From positions 1 through 7,591 of the forward strand of contig CAKZXL010000720.1 in assembly GCA_937883885.1 (NCBI GenBank): a stretch of DNA of 7,591 nt, read 5' to 3'. How positions within the stretch are numbered: position 1 is the stretch's first letter; every line of letters begins with the position of its first letter. The notes below the pieces were generated by a model. The model was not told where the DNA came from, searched no databases, and worked only from the letters and a program-made list of their open reading frames with translations. Source of the stretch: an uncultured Aquincola sp. GTDB taxonomy: Bacteria; Pseudomonadota; Gammaproteobacteria; Burkholderiales; Burkholderiaceae. Positions 1-7,015 of the stretch are shown here, piece after piece. A program made the translations under genes and the position numbers.

Positions 1-782
1 AGCTCGCTGCCCAGCAGCGTGTCGCGCAGGTCGATGGCCAGCAGCAGCACCGCGATGCGGCGCGGCACGTCGGCCGCATCGGGCCGGTGGGCGGCCTCGA
101 ACAGCAGGTCGCGCGCGGCCTGCAGCCGCTCGTCCAGGCTCACCTGCCGCTCCATCCAGTCCTGCAGCGGCGGCGCGCCTTCGGGGCGCATGCGGTCCTG
201 CAGCAGCAGCACCGTGCGTGAGCGCAGCAGCGCGGCGGTGGCCTCCAGCGCGGCGGCCAGCGCCAGGCCGCGGTAGCGCGGCTGCAGCGCGCGCGAGGCC
301 AGCACCGACCACACCAGGTACAGCGCACCGCCCAGCGCCGTCCAGCCGGCATGTTCCAGCTGCGCGCGCCAGCCCACCAGCGGCGGCGCGGCCATGGTGA
401 ACACGATGGCCAGGATGGGTACGAAAGAGATGGGGCCGGCCCGCGCGCCCCAGGCCAGCGCCAGGCTGGCCAGGAAGGCGATCAGGGTGACCACGCCGCC
501 CAGCGCCAGCTCATGGTCGCGCAGCAGCGTCACCAGCACGGTGGCCAGCAGGCCGGCGGTGGCGGCGGTGAACACCCGGCGCAGCGTGCGGCGCGGCACG
601 TTGGGCGTGTCGGCCAGGCTGGCGAAGATGGCCCCGCCCGAGGCCACCAGCGCCGCCGGGTGGCCGCCCAGCAGGCCGCCCACCAGTTGCACCAGCAGCA
701 CCCCCAGCGCCACGCTGATGCCGTTGATGCCATGCGCCGGCAGGTGCCAGGGCCAGCGGCGGGGCAAGGAGAGGCGGTTCAC
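1..782 (-). CDS. FUSC-family inner-membrane transporter, N-terminal part (runs off left edge)
   Basis: The minus-strand frame is open from base 782 to base 1, giving about 260 visible residues; the C-terminal part lies outside the window. Hydrophobic segments fall near residues 20-40, 42-57, 71-88, 94-111, 115-133 and 145-163. They are followed by a soluble helical stretch rich in Leu, Arg and Glu. Six N-terminal membrane helices followed by a cytoplasmic region is the layout of FUSC (YccS/YhfK-like) proteins, whose relatives export aromatic acids or fusaric acid; the substrate here is unknown. I chose the GTG at 782 because GAGGG (bases 794-790) sits 7 bases upstream. An in-frame ATG at 881 would add 33 residues rich in Pro and Cys with no good ribosome site, so it is less likely. 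The gene is divergent from the lipoprotein gene to its right. The family call is firm; any specific function is not. Confidence 0.85.
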   Translation of the reverse strand, partial: MNRLSLPRRWPWHLPAHGINGISVALGVLLVQLVGGLLGGHPAALVASGGAIFASLADTPNVPRRTLRRVFTAATAGLLATVLVTLLRDHELALGGVVTLIAFLASLALAWGARAGPISFVPILAIVFTMAAPPLVGWRAQLEHAGWTALGGALYLVWSVLASRALQPRYRGLALAAALEATAALLRSRTVLLLQDRMRPEGAPPLQDWMERQVSLDERLQAARDLLFEAAHRPDAADVPRRIAVLLLAIDLRDTLLGSE

Positions 783-789
783 AGCGGCG

Positions 790-794
790 CCCTC
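790..794 (-). promoter_or_regulatory. Ribosome binding site of the FUSC gene, favouring the GTG start
   Basis: The minus strand reads GAGGG here, 7 bases before the GTG at 782. This spacing is typical, whereas the alternative ATG at 881 has only a weak purine run before it. The site therefore decides the start. Confidence 0.5.
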
Positions 795-885
795 ACAAGG
801 CCGGGGTGGTGACGGCGGACACGGGCAGGCAGGTGCATCGGCAGGCGGGGGCGCAAGGGGCTGGTGGTCGGTGCGGCGCATTCTG

Positions 886-901
886 CCGCCCTGCGGGGCG
901 G
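886..901. other. Perfect GC stem-loop in the divergent intergenic region
   Basis: CCGCCC (886-891) pairs perfectly with GGGCGG (896-901) around the loop TGCG. Read as plus-strand RNA, the loop is C(UGCG)G, a member of the very stable UNCG tetraloop class. It lies 42 bases before the lipoprotein start, so it could sit in that gene's leader. The rest of the 783-943 gap shows no convincing -35/-10 promoter on either strand. The nearest -10-like match is TAAAGT at 909-914, which has no recognisable -35 partner. A chance match in GC-rich DNA is quite possible. Confidence 0.3.
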
Positions 902-943
902 GGGCCGTTAAAGTGCCCCATCCGATCCCTGCATGGAAGTGCG

Positions 944-1645
944 ATGTCCCAGCTGATCACCTTCTCACGTGTTGCCGCCGCTGCGGCCCTGGCCGCGCTG
1001 CTGACGGCCTGTGGCGGCGGCAGCGACGACGACGCCGGCCAGCCCGCCAACACCACCTACAACCCACGCGCCGCCTTCCAGCAGCTGCTGGGCACCGGGG
1101 GCAGCTGGACGGTGCAAGGCACGGGCAACGACAACCTGAACTACCAGATCACGCTGGGCTATTCGCCCGCCGGCAGCGGTGTGTTCGTGATGGACGGCCG
1201 CACCTACGACACCGCCAACCAGACCTTGACGTTGCGCCAGTCGGGCAGCGCGTCGGGCAGCGTCAGCCAGACCCTTTATCACAGCCTGTCCACCGCCACG
1301 GTGGGCGGCACCCGCACCAGCGACAACGAATGCAGCGTCGCCGTGATGACCGGCAGCCTGCCCACCGCCGCCCGGGTGGGCGACAACGGGCCGCTGTTCC
1401 GGCTGACCGACTATGAAGGCTGCGTGGGCAGCACGGCGGTGGGCGTGACCGACGTCACCTGGTCGGTGGAGCGCAACGCCGGCCGCGCCTACTACTGCCT
1501 GACCACCCGCTACGTGACGGCGGGCGGCCTGGAGATCGAGTGCGTCGAAGCCAACGGCACCGGCGGCCTGCTGGGCAACCGGGCGCGTGTGCGCATCGAG
1601 GCGCCGGTGACCGGCGGCACCTTCGTCATCGACGCCTCGAACTGA
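944..1645 (+). CDS. Secreted lipoprotein of unknown function
   Basis: This 233-residue protein begins with a lipoprotein signal peptide: a short N-region with one Arg, an Ala/Leu-rich core (residues 10-20) and the lipobox LTAC with the acylated Cys at 23. A GGGSDDD spacer follows, typical of outer-membrane lipoproteins. The residue after Cys is Gly, not Asp, so inner-membrane retention is not expected. The mature part is rich in Gly, Thr, Ser and Asn and looks beta-rich. It has four further cysteines (in NECS, EGCV, YYCL and IECV contexts), which could form two disulfides in the periplasm. The ATG at 944 was chosen over an in-frame ATG at 806 because it places the signal peptide at the N-terminus; GGAAG lies 4 bases upstream. 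I do not recognise a family. It stands alone on the plus strand and converges on the PhoX-like gene with a 15-base gap. Confidence 0.82.
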   Translation: MSQLITFSRVAAAAALAALLTACGGGSDDDAGQPANTTYNPRAAFQQLLGTGGSWTVQGTGNDNLNYQITLGYSPAGSGVFVMDGRTYDTANQTLTLRQSGSASGSVSQTLYHSLSTATVGGTRTSDNECSVAVMTGSLPTAARVGDNGPLFRLTDYEGCVGSTAVGVTDVTWSVERNAGRAYYCLTTRYVTAGGLEIECVEANGTGGLLGNRARVRIEAPVTGGTFVIDASN

Positions 1646-1660
1646 CCGACCGGCCGCGGC

Positions 1661-3151
1661 TTACAGCGCGCCGTCGTCCCAGGGACCGGTGATCGCGAAG
1701 GTGATGCCCGGGGTCTGGATGTTCACGAACAGCCACTCATTGTGGAAGGTGGCGCCCGCGAACTCCGAGCCGCGCTGGTCACCGGTGAAGGTGCGGCCCG
1801 ACGGGCGGGTGTAGCTGCCGGTGGCCGCGAAGTTCACGTTGTTGTGGCAGAACGGGAAGATCTGGCCGTCCAGCGTCAGGCCGCGCAGCGATTGCGGGTC
1901 GTTGTCGCCGTCTTCGCACAGGATCAGGCTGCCGCGCGGGCTCCAGGCGATGTTGTCGGGCATGTGCACGTCCGCAGCGCGGCGTGATTCATACACCAGC
2001 GTGAAGGTCTCGCGTCGCGGGTCGTAGGCAAAGATCTGCCCCGCGCGCACCGTGCCGCCGCTGGTCGAGCAGACGTAGATCACGCCGTTGCCGTACCAGC
2101 AGCCTTCACCGCGCACCAGGCTGGCCGCGCCCTGCACCAGGCCCTGGGCCACCACGCCACCGTAGCTGGTGCCGCTGATGAAGGGCTTGTTCGGCTCGTT
2201 GATGTCCACCCACTCCACGTCCCAGCGGGTGCCGTCGGCAAAGCCGGCGCCGGTGTTGAAGTAGCTGATGGTCTGGCCCATCACGCTGATGCTGGCATTG
2301 GCCGGCACCTTGAGCTTCATCATCTGCAGCTTGCCGCCGGCCGAGGGGCGGCCCGGCACCTTGGGAATGAAGCGGTAGAAGCCGCTGGGCGTGGAGTCTT
2401 CGGTCTCGTAGATGATGCCGGTGACCGGGTCCACCGCCACCGCCTCATGGCTGAAGCAGCCCATGTCCAGCAGCGGCACCGGGTTGGCCGGGCCGGCGGC
2501 CGGCACGTCGAAGCAGTAGCCGTGCTGCTTGCTGGCGCCGTTGTGCACGCCGTCCGAGGTTTCTTCGCAGGTGATCCAGGTGTTCCACGGCGTGGGGCCG
2601 CCGGCGCAGTTGCGGATGGTGCCGGACAGCGTGGCCCACGAGGAAATGAACTTCTGCTGCTTGGGCGCAAACACCAGATTGGTGGTGCCGCCGTTGCACT
2701 TGGGGTCGTAGGTGACCTTGGGGGCGGCATAGCTGCCGGCGCTGCGGCTGCCTTGCTCGTGGTTGCGCACCAGCACCAGCTTGTCGGCGTCGGACGCCAC
2801 CACGGCCATGCCGTCGTGCGCGCCCGGGGTGGCGATGCCGTCGCTCATCACGTCGCCGGTCCAGCCGAACGACCAATAGCGGAAGCCCGAGGGCAGCTGC
2901 AGCAGCGGCAGGCCGGTGGACTGGTCGGCCACCGGGGCCAGCGGGCCGTAGTCGGGGCTGTAGGGCAGCTTGACCGCATGCGCGGCGCCCGAGCCCAGCA
3001 CGCCGAACGGCAGGCCGATGGTGGCGGCGGCGGCCACGCCGCTGCGCAGGAAGCCGCGGCGGCCGAAGCTCCAGTGCGGGTCCATGTCGCGGCCGGTGTC
3101 GGCACGGGCGAAGGCGCGCATCACGTCGATGTGTTCGTCACGGGTGGTCAT
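1661..3151 (-). CDS. Tat-exported PhoX-like (DUF839) protein
   Basis: A 496-residue member of the PhoX/DUF839 family, whose characterised members are secreted alkaline phosphatases with an iron-calcium site in a beta-propeller. The N-terminus has a twin-arginine motif, GRRGFLRSG (residues 30-38), then a hydrophobic run and a likely cleavage site after AHA (57-59), so the protein should cross the inner membrane folded. Family-like acidic and cysteine motifs follow in order: RNHE (129-132), TWITCEE (189 or so to 197), CFSHEA (232-237), ETEDS (249-253), GEGCWYGNG (348-356), LCEDGD (411-416) and FAGATF (464-469). Full-length PhoX enzymes are, as I recall, over 600 residues, so this is a short version and its activity is uncertain. 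The ATG at 3151 is preferred over one at 3223 because AGGAGA lies 6 bases upstream and it puts the Tat signal at a normal distance. It lies 46 bases after the PEP-CTERM gene, probably in the same operon. Confidence 0.88.
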   Translation of the reverse strand: MTTRDEHIDVMRAFARADTGRDMDPHWSFGRRGFLRSGVAAAATIGLPFGVLGSGAAHAVKLPYSPDYGPLAPVADQSTGLPLLQLPSGFRYWSFGWTGDVMSDGIATPGAHDGMAVVASDADKLVLVRNHEQGSRSAGSYAAPKVTYDPKCNGGTTNLVFAPKQQKFISSWATLSGTIRNCAGGPTPWNTWITCEETSDGVHNGASKQHGYCFDVPAAGPANPVPLLDMGCFSHEAVAVDPVTGIIYETEDSTPSGFYRFIPKVPGRPSAGGKLQMMKLKVPANASISVMGQTISYFNTGAGFADGTRWDVEWVDINEPNKPFISGTSYGGVVAQGLVQGAASLVRGEGCWYGNGVIYVCSTSGGTVRAGQIFAYDPRRETFTLVYESRRAADVHMPDNIAWSPRGSLILCEDGDNDPQSLRGLTLDGQIFPFCHNNVNFAATGSYTRPSGRTFTGDQRGSEFAGATFHNEWLFVNIQTPGITFAITGPWDDGAL

Positions 3152-3157
3152 GTGTTT

Positions 3158-3163
3158 TCTCCT
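3158..3163 (-). promoter_or_regulatory. Ribosome binding site of the PhoX-like gene
   Basis: The minus strand reads AGGAGA, 6 bases before the ATG at 3151. It decides against the longer in-frame reading from 3223, which would begin inside the PEP-CTERM gene. Confidence 0.8.
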
Positions 3164-3197
3164 GGCAATGTCAAAGGCTGGGGAAAAGGCCAGCGCC

Positions 3198-3758
3198 TCA
3201 GGCGCGGCGGCGGCGTGCGGCAAAGGCCAGCAGCGCCAGGCCGCCGGCCATCAGGGCGTAGGTGCCGGGTTCGGGCACGGCGGCGGTGATCGTGTAGCCC
3301 AGGGCGCCCTGGCCCAGGCCGTCGGCGTGGTCGGCAATGGCCAGCACGAAGGTGCCGCTGCCGTACACGTTGTCAAAGCGCAGCGTGGCGGCTTCGCCGG
3401 GGCCGCCCAGCGACCATTCGGTGGCGCCATCGGCCAGCGCCACGTGCACGCTTTGCGTGCCGGTGCGCAGGTCGAGGTAGCCGCTGGTATCGGCCTCGGT
3501 GCCATAGAAGGCCGCGATCACCGGGTCGAACGCGGGGTCGTTCGGCGTCACGGTGATCGTCACCTGCGCCATGAAGGGCGCGGTGAACTGCCAGAACGAC
3601 CAGCCGGCCGCGTCGCCCCAGGGGCTACTGTCGGCAGCCACGCTGCCGGCAAAACTGCCGCTGGTGAGCACGCCCTGGTAGGTCACCGGCGCGGCCTGGG
3701 CCGAGGCGGCCAGCAACAGGCCGCCCGCCAGGCTCGCCCATCGGGATACAAGGTTCAT
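3198..3758 (-). CDS. PEP-CTERM sorting domain protein
   Basis: This 186-residue exported protein has an N-terminal signal peptide (residues 1-22, cleavage after AQA) and a Gly/Thr/Asp-rich mature domain that looks like beta-strands. A complete C-terminal sorting signal follows: VPEPGT (161-166), a hydrophobic helix (167-181) and an Arg cluster (ARRRRA) at the very end. In this family the enzyme exosortase cuts at the PEP motif, and the proteins are linked to exopolysaccharide or biofilm matrix. No exosortase gene is in the window. I do not recognise the mature domain; it loosely resembles bacterial pre-peptidase-like beta-sandwich domains, but I cannot support that. The ATG at 3758 has a very strong ribosome site, and the open frame continues upstream to 3866 without signal-peptide character. 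It is the first gene of a probable operon with the PhoX-like gene. Confidence 0.92.
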   Translation of the reverse strand: MNLVSRWASLAGGLLLAASAQAAPVTYQGVLTSGSFAGSVAADSSPWGDAAGWSFWQFTAPFMAQVTITVTPNDPAFDPVIAAFYGTEADTSGYLDLRTGTQSVHVALADGATEWSLGGPGEAATLRFDNVYGSGTFVLAIADHADGLGQGALGYTITAAVPEPGTYALMAGGLALLAFAARRRRA

Positions 3759-3760
3759 CA

Positions 3761-3768
3761 CTTCCTCC
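3761..3768 (-). promoter_or_regulatory. Strong ribosome binding site of the PEP-CTERM gene
   Basis: The minus strand reads GGAGGAAG here, with the GGAGG core 5 bases before the ATG at 3758. It is the best Shine-Dalgarno match in the window and fixes the start. It also suggests the PEP-CTERM protein is made in larger amounts than its operon partner. Confidence 0.85.
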
Positions 3769-3783
3769 GAGTTCAGAGTTCCA

Positions 3784-3834
3784 GGCACGGCAAGCCCGCG
3801 CGTCATCGGCGCGGCCAGGGGTCGACCCCGTGCC
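3784..3834 (-). promoter_or_regulatory. Nested inverted repeat in the leader of the PEP-CTERM gene
   Basis: An outer 7-base inverted repeat, GGCACGG (3784-3790) with CCGTGCC (3828-3834), encloses an inner 6-base stem, CCGCGC (3796-3801) with GCGCGG (3809-3814), around a 7-base loop. If transcription starts upstream of 3834, the leader of the PEP-CTERM mRNA could fold into this structure 25 bases before the start codon. The ribosome site is left outside it. The composition is GC-rich, so some of this could arise by chance, and no known riboswitch is recognised. Confidence 0.3.
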
Positions 3835-3846
3835 AGCAGGTCGACC
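3818..3846. promoter_or_regulatory. Two copies of the palindrome GGTCGACC, possible operator
   Basis: GGTCGACC occurs at 3820-3827, extended to the perfect 12-base palindrome GGGGTCGACCCC at 3818-3829. It occurs again at 3839-3846. The two centres are 19 bases apart, about two helical turns, and lie 60-90 bases upstream of the PEP-CTERM start. Paired palindromes in a promoter region are typical of sites for dimeric regulators, but no regulator is identified. Confidence 0.3.
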
Positions 3847-3870
3847 GCGGGAAACAGCAAAGGCACAGGC

Positions 3871-3900
3871 GCGCGCCGGCCCTTCAGCGGGCCGGGGCGC
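3871..3900 (-). terminator. Hairpin just after the small membrane protein gene, possible terminator
   Basis: Bases 3871-3882 and 3889-3900 form a stem of 11 pairs with one mismatch (CCGGCCC with GGGCCGG plus four outer GC pairs) around the 6-base loop TTCAGC. It begins 5 bases past the stop codon at 3906 on the minus strand. Downstream on that strand the sequence has only short T groups (TTT, then TTT), not a full T run, so termination may be partial. Its position right after a stop codon supports the reality of the gene at 3906-4319. Confidence 0.45.
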
Positions 3901-3905
3901 TGCGG

Positions 3906-4319
3906 TCAGGCGCTGCGGGGTGGGCGCAGGCGGCGTCGCGGCGCGCAGCTGCGCCAGCGCGCTGCCAGGGGCAGGCGTTGGCGCAGGGGCCTGGCCGGCA
4001 GCAGCGGGGCGTGCGCCAGCACGTCCACCGCCAGGTCCACCATGTCGGTGGCCGGTGTGGGGTCGGGTGCGTGGTCAGCGGCCAGGTCGGTCTGCTGCGC
4101 GCATTGCTGCTCGGGCAGCGGCGGGCTGTCCGCCTGCGCGCAGGCGATGGGGCTGCAAGCCGCCAACGCCGGCCAGACGTTGGCCGAAGAGCCTGCGCTC
4201 ATCGGCTGCCCCAATGCGGCCAGCCACAGCGCCACCAGCAGCCAGGCCCATGCCGACGGCCGCAGGCGCTGCGGGAAGCAGCGCAAGAGCGGTGTGGAGG
4301 GTGGGCGCGACATCGGCAT
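3906..4319 (-). CDS. Small single-pass membrane or exported protein of unknown function
   Basis: This 137-residue reading frame has a basic N-terminus, one hydrophobic segment (about residues 23-38, rich in Trp, Leu and Ala), a Cys-containing region (Cys 55, 60 and 73), an acidic Asp/Pro stretch (83-100) and a strongly basic C-terminus (RRRLRPPRSA). The hydrophobic segment could be a membrane anchor or a signal peptide. The codons favour G or C in third position clearly more than the competing minus-strand frame at 4075-4356, which is why I accept this one. No good ribosome site precedes ATG 4319; the ATG at 4313 is an equal alternative. It lies 100 bases after the helicase gene and is followed by a hairpin. 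It has the general look of small Burkholderiales envelope proteins, but I do not recognise a family. Confidence 0.5.
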   Translation of the reverse strand: MPMSRPPSTPLLRCFPQRLRPSAWAWLLVALWLAALGQPMSAGSSANVWPALAACSPIACAQADSPPLPEQQCAQQTDLAADHAPDPTPATDMVDLAVDVLAHAPLLPARPLRQRLPLAARWRSCAPRRRLRPPRSA

Positions 4320-4419
4320 GCGGGTGGTGGGCCTGCCGATCCTGCGGCGTGCTCATGACCTGCGCGTGACGGCCGTGCGGGCCGTATGGGCCGGGGCCGC
4401 GGTCTGGGTCGGGCGGTCT

Positions 4420-7002
4420 TCAGCGCCGCCGCACGATGCGCGGCTTGGGCAGCCGCGGCCGGGCGGGCAGCGGCGGATGGGCCAGGACCTTCTCCGCATC
4501 GGCCACGATGCGGGCCAGCCGGTCGGCCAGCTTCTCGGTGCTGAGCCCTTCGCGAAAGCGCTCGACCATCAGCGGCAGGCTCATCGGCGTGGGTACCTTC
4601 AGCGGCACCAGGTCGATCTGCTGGGCCCGCATGCGCGACAGCACGTCGCCCAGGCGGCCCAGCTCCAGCTCCTGCGCCAGCACCTCGTGCTCGGCCTGGG
4701 TGAGCAGGCGGTTGCCGGCGTCGTACTTGCGAAACACCTCGTAGAACAGGCTGGACGAGGCCTGCAGCTGCCGCGCGCTCTTGGCCGCACCCGGAAAGCC
4801 GCTGAACACCAGCCCCGCCACCCGCGCGATCTCGCGGAAGCGCTTGCGCGCCAGCGCGCTGCTGTTCAGGCTGGCCAGCATGTCGGGCATCAGGCCCTCT
4901 TCGGCCAGCACGCGGCCGTCGAGCAGCGGCGCCACCTCCACCGGATGGATGCTGAGCAGCTCGAAGCCGTAGTCGTTGATCGAGATGGAAAAGGTGTTGG
5001 GCTGCTGCTGCGAGAAGCGCCAGGCCAGCAGCTGGGCCAGGCCCAGGTGCACGTTGCGGCCACCGAACGGGTAGACGAAGAGGTGATGGCCTTCGCGCGA
5101 GCGGAACTGCTCCACCAGCAGCCGGCCCGCCTGCGGCAGGTGCGACAGGCGCACCTGCACCTGCAGCATCGGCCAGGCGGCGCGCAGCTCGGGCTCGCTG
5201 AAGGCGGCGCCCTTTCGGGCCGGCGGCGGCGGTGCGTCGTCGGCCAGCTCGCCCTCGGGGTAGGCCTGCGCCACCTCCTGCGCGGCCTGGTGCAGCAGGG
5301 CCTGTATCGCATCGGCCAGCTCGCTGGACAGGGGCATCTTGGCGCCGTTCCACGACGCCAGCTTGCCGCTGCGGGCGCTGGCCTTGCGCACGTAGGCGGT
5401 CAAGTCGCGGGTGCGCACGTATTCCAGCGCACGGCCGCCGAAGATGAAGCAATCACCCGGGTTCAGCCGGGCGATGAAGCTCTCTTCCAGGTGCCCCAGC
5501 ACGCCGCCGCCCACCCACTGGATGGGCATGGTGCTGTCGCTGACGATGGTGCCCACGCCCATGCGGTGGCGGCGCGCGATGCCGGCATCGGGCACGCGGT
5601 ACACGCCTTCTTCGTCGGGCTGCACGCGGTGGTACTCGGGGTAGGCGCCCAGGCTGCTGCCGCCGCCTTCCACGAAGGCCAGCGCCCAGTCGAATTCCTC
5701 GCGCGTCAAACTTGTATAGGCAGGTGCGCTGCGCACTTCCTCGTACAGCGCATCGGGCGTGAAGCCGCCGCCCAGCGCCACCGTCACCAGGTGCTGCACC
5801 AGCACGTCCAGCGGCTTGGCCGGCGTGTGGCGGCCTTCCACCTGGCCGGCCTGCGCGGCGCGGCGGGCGGCGGCGCCTTCCACCAGCTCCAGCGCCTGCG
5901 TAGGCACCAGGGTCACGCGGCTGGGCCGGCCGGGCGCATGGCCGCTGCGGCCGGCGCGCTGCAGCAGCCGGGCCACGCCCTTGGCGCTGCCGATCTGCAG
6001 CACCCGCTCCACCGGCAGAAAGTCCACGCCCAGGTCCAGGCTGGAGGTGGCCACCACCGCGCGCAGCCGACCTTCCTTCAGGCCCAGCTCCACCCATTCG
6101 CGCACGCTCTTGTCCAGCGAGCCGTGGTGCAACGCCACCAGGCCGGCCCAGTCCGGCCGCGCGGCCAGCAGCAGCTGGTACCAGGCCTCGGCCTGCGAGC
6201 GCACGTTGGTGAACACCAGCGTGGGGCCGGATCGTTCGATCTCTTCCACCACCGGCATCTGCATCTGCGCGCCCAGGTGGCCGCCCCACGAGAAGCGGCC
6301 CACGTCGGCCGGCAGCAGCGTGTCGATGGCCAGGTCCTTGGGCACCCGGCCCAGCACCAGCTGGCCCTGGTCATGGCCCACCAGCGTGGACATGGCCTCT
6401 TCGGAGTTGCCCAGCGTGGCCGACAGGCCCCACACCACCAGCTGCGGGTTCCAGCGCCGCAGCCGCGCCAGCGCCAGCTGCACCTGCACGCCACGCTTGT
6501 TGCCCAGCAGCTCATGCCATTCGTCGACGATGACGGTGTGCACGCCGGCCAGGTCTTGCTGGGCGCTGGCGCGGGTGAGCATCAGCGTGAGCGATTCGGG
6601 CGTGGTCACCAGCGCGGTGGGCAGCCGGCGGTCCTGCCGCGCCCGCTCGGCCGAGGCGGTGTCGCCGGTGCGCTGGCCGATGCTCCAGGCCGGCGCTTCT
6701 TCGGCCAGCGGCAGCGTGAGCGATCGGGTGGTGTCGGCGGCCAGCGCACGCATGGGCGTGAGCCACAGCACGCCCAGCGGCGGCGCCTGGCGGGCGCTGT
6801 CCATCGGCACGCCCAGACCAGCGGCCCGGGCCAGTGCGCCGAACCACACCGCATAGGTCTTGCCGGCGCCGGTGGTGGCATGCAGCAGGCCGCTGTGGCC
6901 GGCGGCCATCGCGCGCCACACGTCGCGCTGGAAGGGAAACGGCTTCCAGCCATGGCGCTCGAACCAGGCGCCGGGGGCGTAGCGCAGGCGTCGGCCGGTC
7001 AT
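4420..7002 (-). CDS. Ligase-associated DNA damage response DEXH helicase (Lhr-like)
   Basis: This 860-residue superfamily 2 helicase should use ATP to move along DNA and remodel it during repair. All core motifs are intact: Q-motif region PFPFQ (21-25), Walker A ATTGAGKT (42-49), motif Ia TPMRAL (82-87), TTPES (133-137), DEWH (160-163), SATL (194-197), TLVFTN (261-266), HHGSL (292-296), [11 protein letters not shown] (318-328) and QRAGRSGH (348-355). The C-terminal half has the winged-helix and beta-rich region of Lhr-type enzymes (around [11 protein letters not shown]) and a DEAD-associated domain (around [16 protein letters not shown]). The length fits the subfamily normally encoded with an ATP-dependent DNA ligase, an exonuclease and the phosphoesterase PdeM. 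None of those partners is visible: the DUF429 gene lies 13 bases upstream, and no phosphoesterase follows. The start has almost no ribosome site, so coupling to DUF429 translation is likely. Confidence 0.93.
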   Translation of the reverse strand: MTGRRLRYAPGAWFERHGWKPFPFQRDVWRAMAAGHSGLLHATTGAGKTYAVWFGALARAAGLGVPMDSARQAPPLGVLWLTPMRALAADTTRSLTLPLAEEAPAWSIGQRTGDTASAERARQDRRLPTALVTTPESLTLMLTRASAQQDLAGVHTVIVDEWHELLGNKRGVQVQLALARLRRWNPQLVVWGLSATLGNSEEAMSTLVGHDQGQLVLGRVPKDLAIDTLLPADVGRFSWGGHLGAQMQMPVVEEIERSGPTLVFTNVRSQAEAWYQLLLAARPDWAGLVALHHGSLDKSVREWVELGLKEGRLRAVVATSSLDLGVDFLPVERVLQIGSAKGVARLLQRAGRSGHAPGRPSRVTLVPTQALELVEGAAARRAAQAGQVEGRHTPAKPLDVLVQHLVTVALGGGFTPDALYEEVRSAPAYTSLTREEFDWALAFVEGGGSSLGAYPEYHRVQPDEEGVYRVPDAGIARRHRMGVGTIVSDSTMPIQWVGGGVLGHLEESFIARLNPGDCFIFGGRALEYVRTRDLTAYVRKASARSGKLASWNGAKMPLSSELADAIQALLHQAAQEVAQAYPEGELADDAPPPPARKGAAFSEPELRAAWPMLQVQVRLSHLPQAGRLLVEQFRSREGHHLFVYPFGGRNVHLGLAQLLAWRFSQQQPNTFSISINDYGFELLSIHPVEVAPLLDGRVLAEEGLMPDMLASLNSSALARKRFREIARVAGLVFSGFPGAAKSARQLQASSSLFYEVFRKYDAGNRLLTQAEHEVLAQELELGRLGDVLSRMRAQQIDLVPLKVPTPMSLPLMVERFREGLSTEKLADRLARIVADAEKVLAHPPLPARPRLPKPRIVRRR

Positions 7003-7015
7003 CCGTGGATCGGGT

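Noticed and set aside
1646..1660. GC-rich palindrome GCCGCGGC (1653-1660) between the convergent lipoprotein and PhoX-like genes as a bidirectional terminator.
   Set aside because: It has no loop and no T run on either side, so there is not enough to call a terminator.
3169..3174. TTGACA on the minus strand, a perfect -35 box just upstream of the PhoX-like gene.
   Set aside because: The matching -10 position would fall on the start codon of the gene and does not resemble TATAAT, so it would give a leaderless or truncated transcript.
3829..3835. TGGCACG on the minus strand upstream of the PEP-CTERM gene, matching the -24 half of a sigma-54 promoter; some PEP-CTERM genes are controlled by sigma-54.
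   Set aside because: The required GC of the -12 element is absent: the bases 10 after GG are AC and no TTGC follows. Only half the promoter is present.
2970..4358. A long plus-strand open frame (462 residues) across the PhoX-like and PEP-CTERM genes.
   Set aside because: Low-complexity Ala/Gly/Arg/Gln composition. It is antisense to two well-supported genes with strong ribosome sites.
4199..5452. A 417-residue minus-strand frame overlapping the helicase C-terminus.
   Set aside because: It overlaps the motif-supported helicase in another frame and consists of Arg/Ala/Gly-rich filler typical of a shadow frame.
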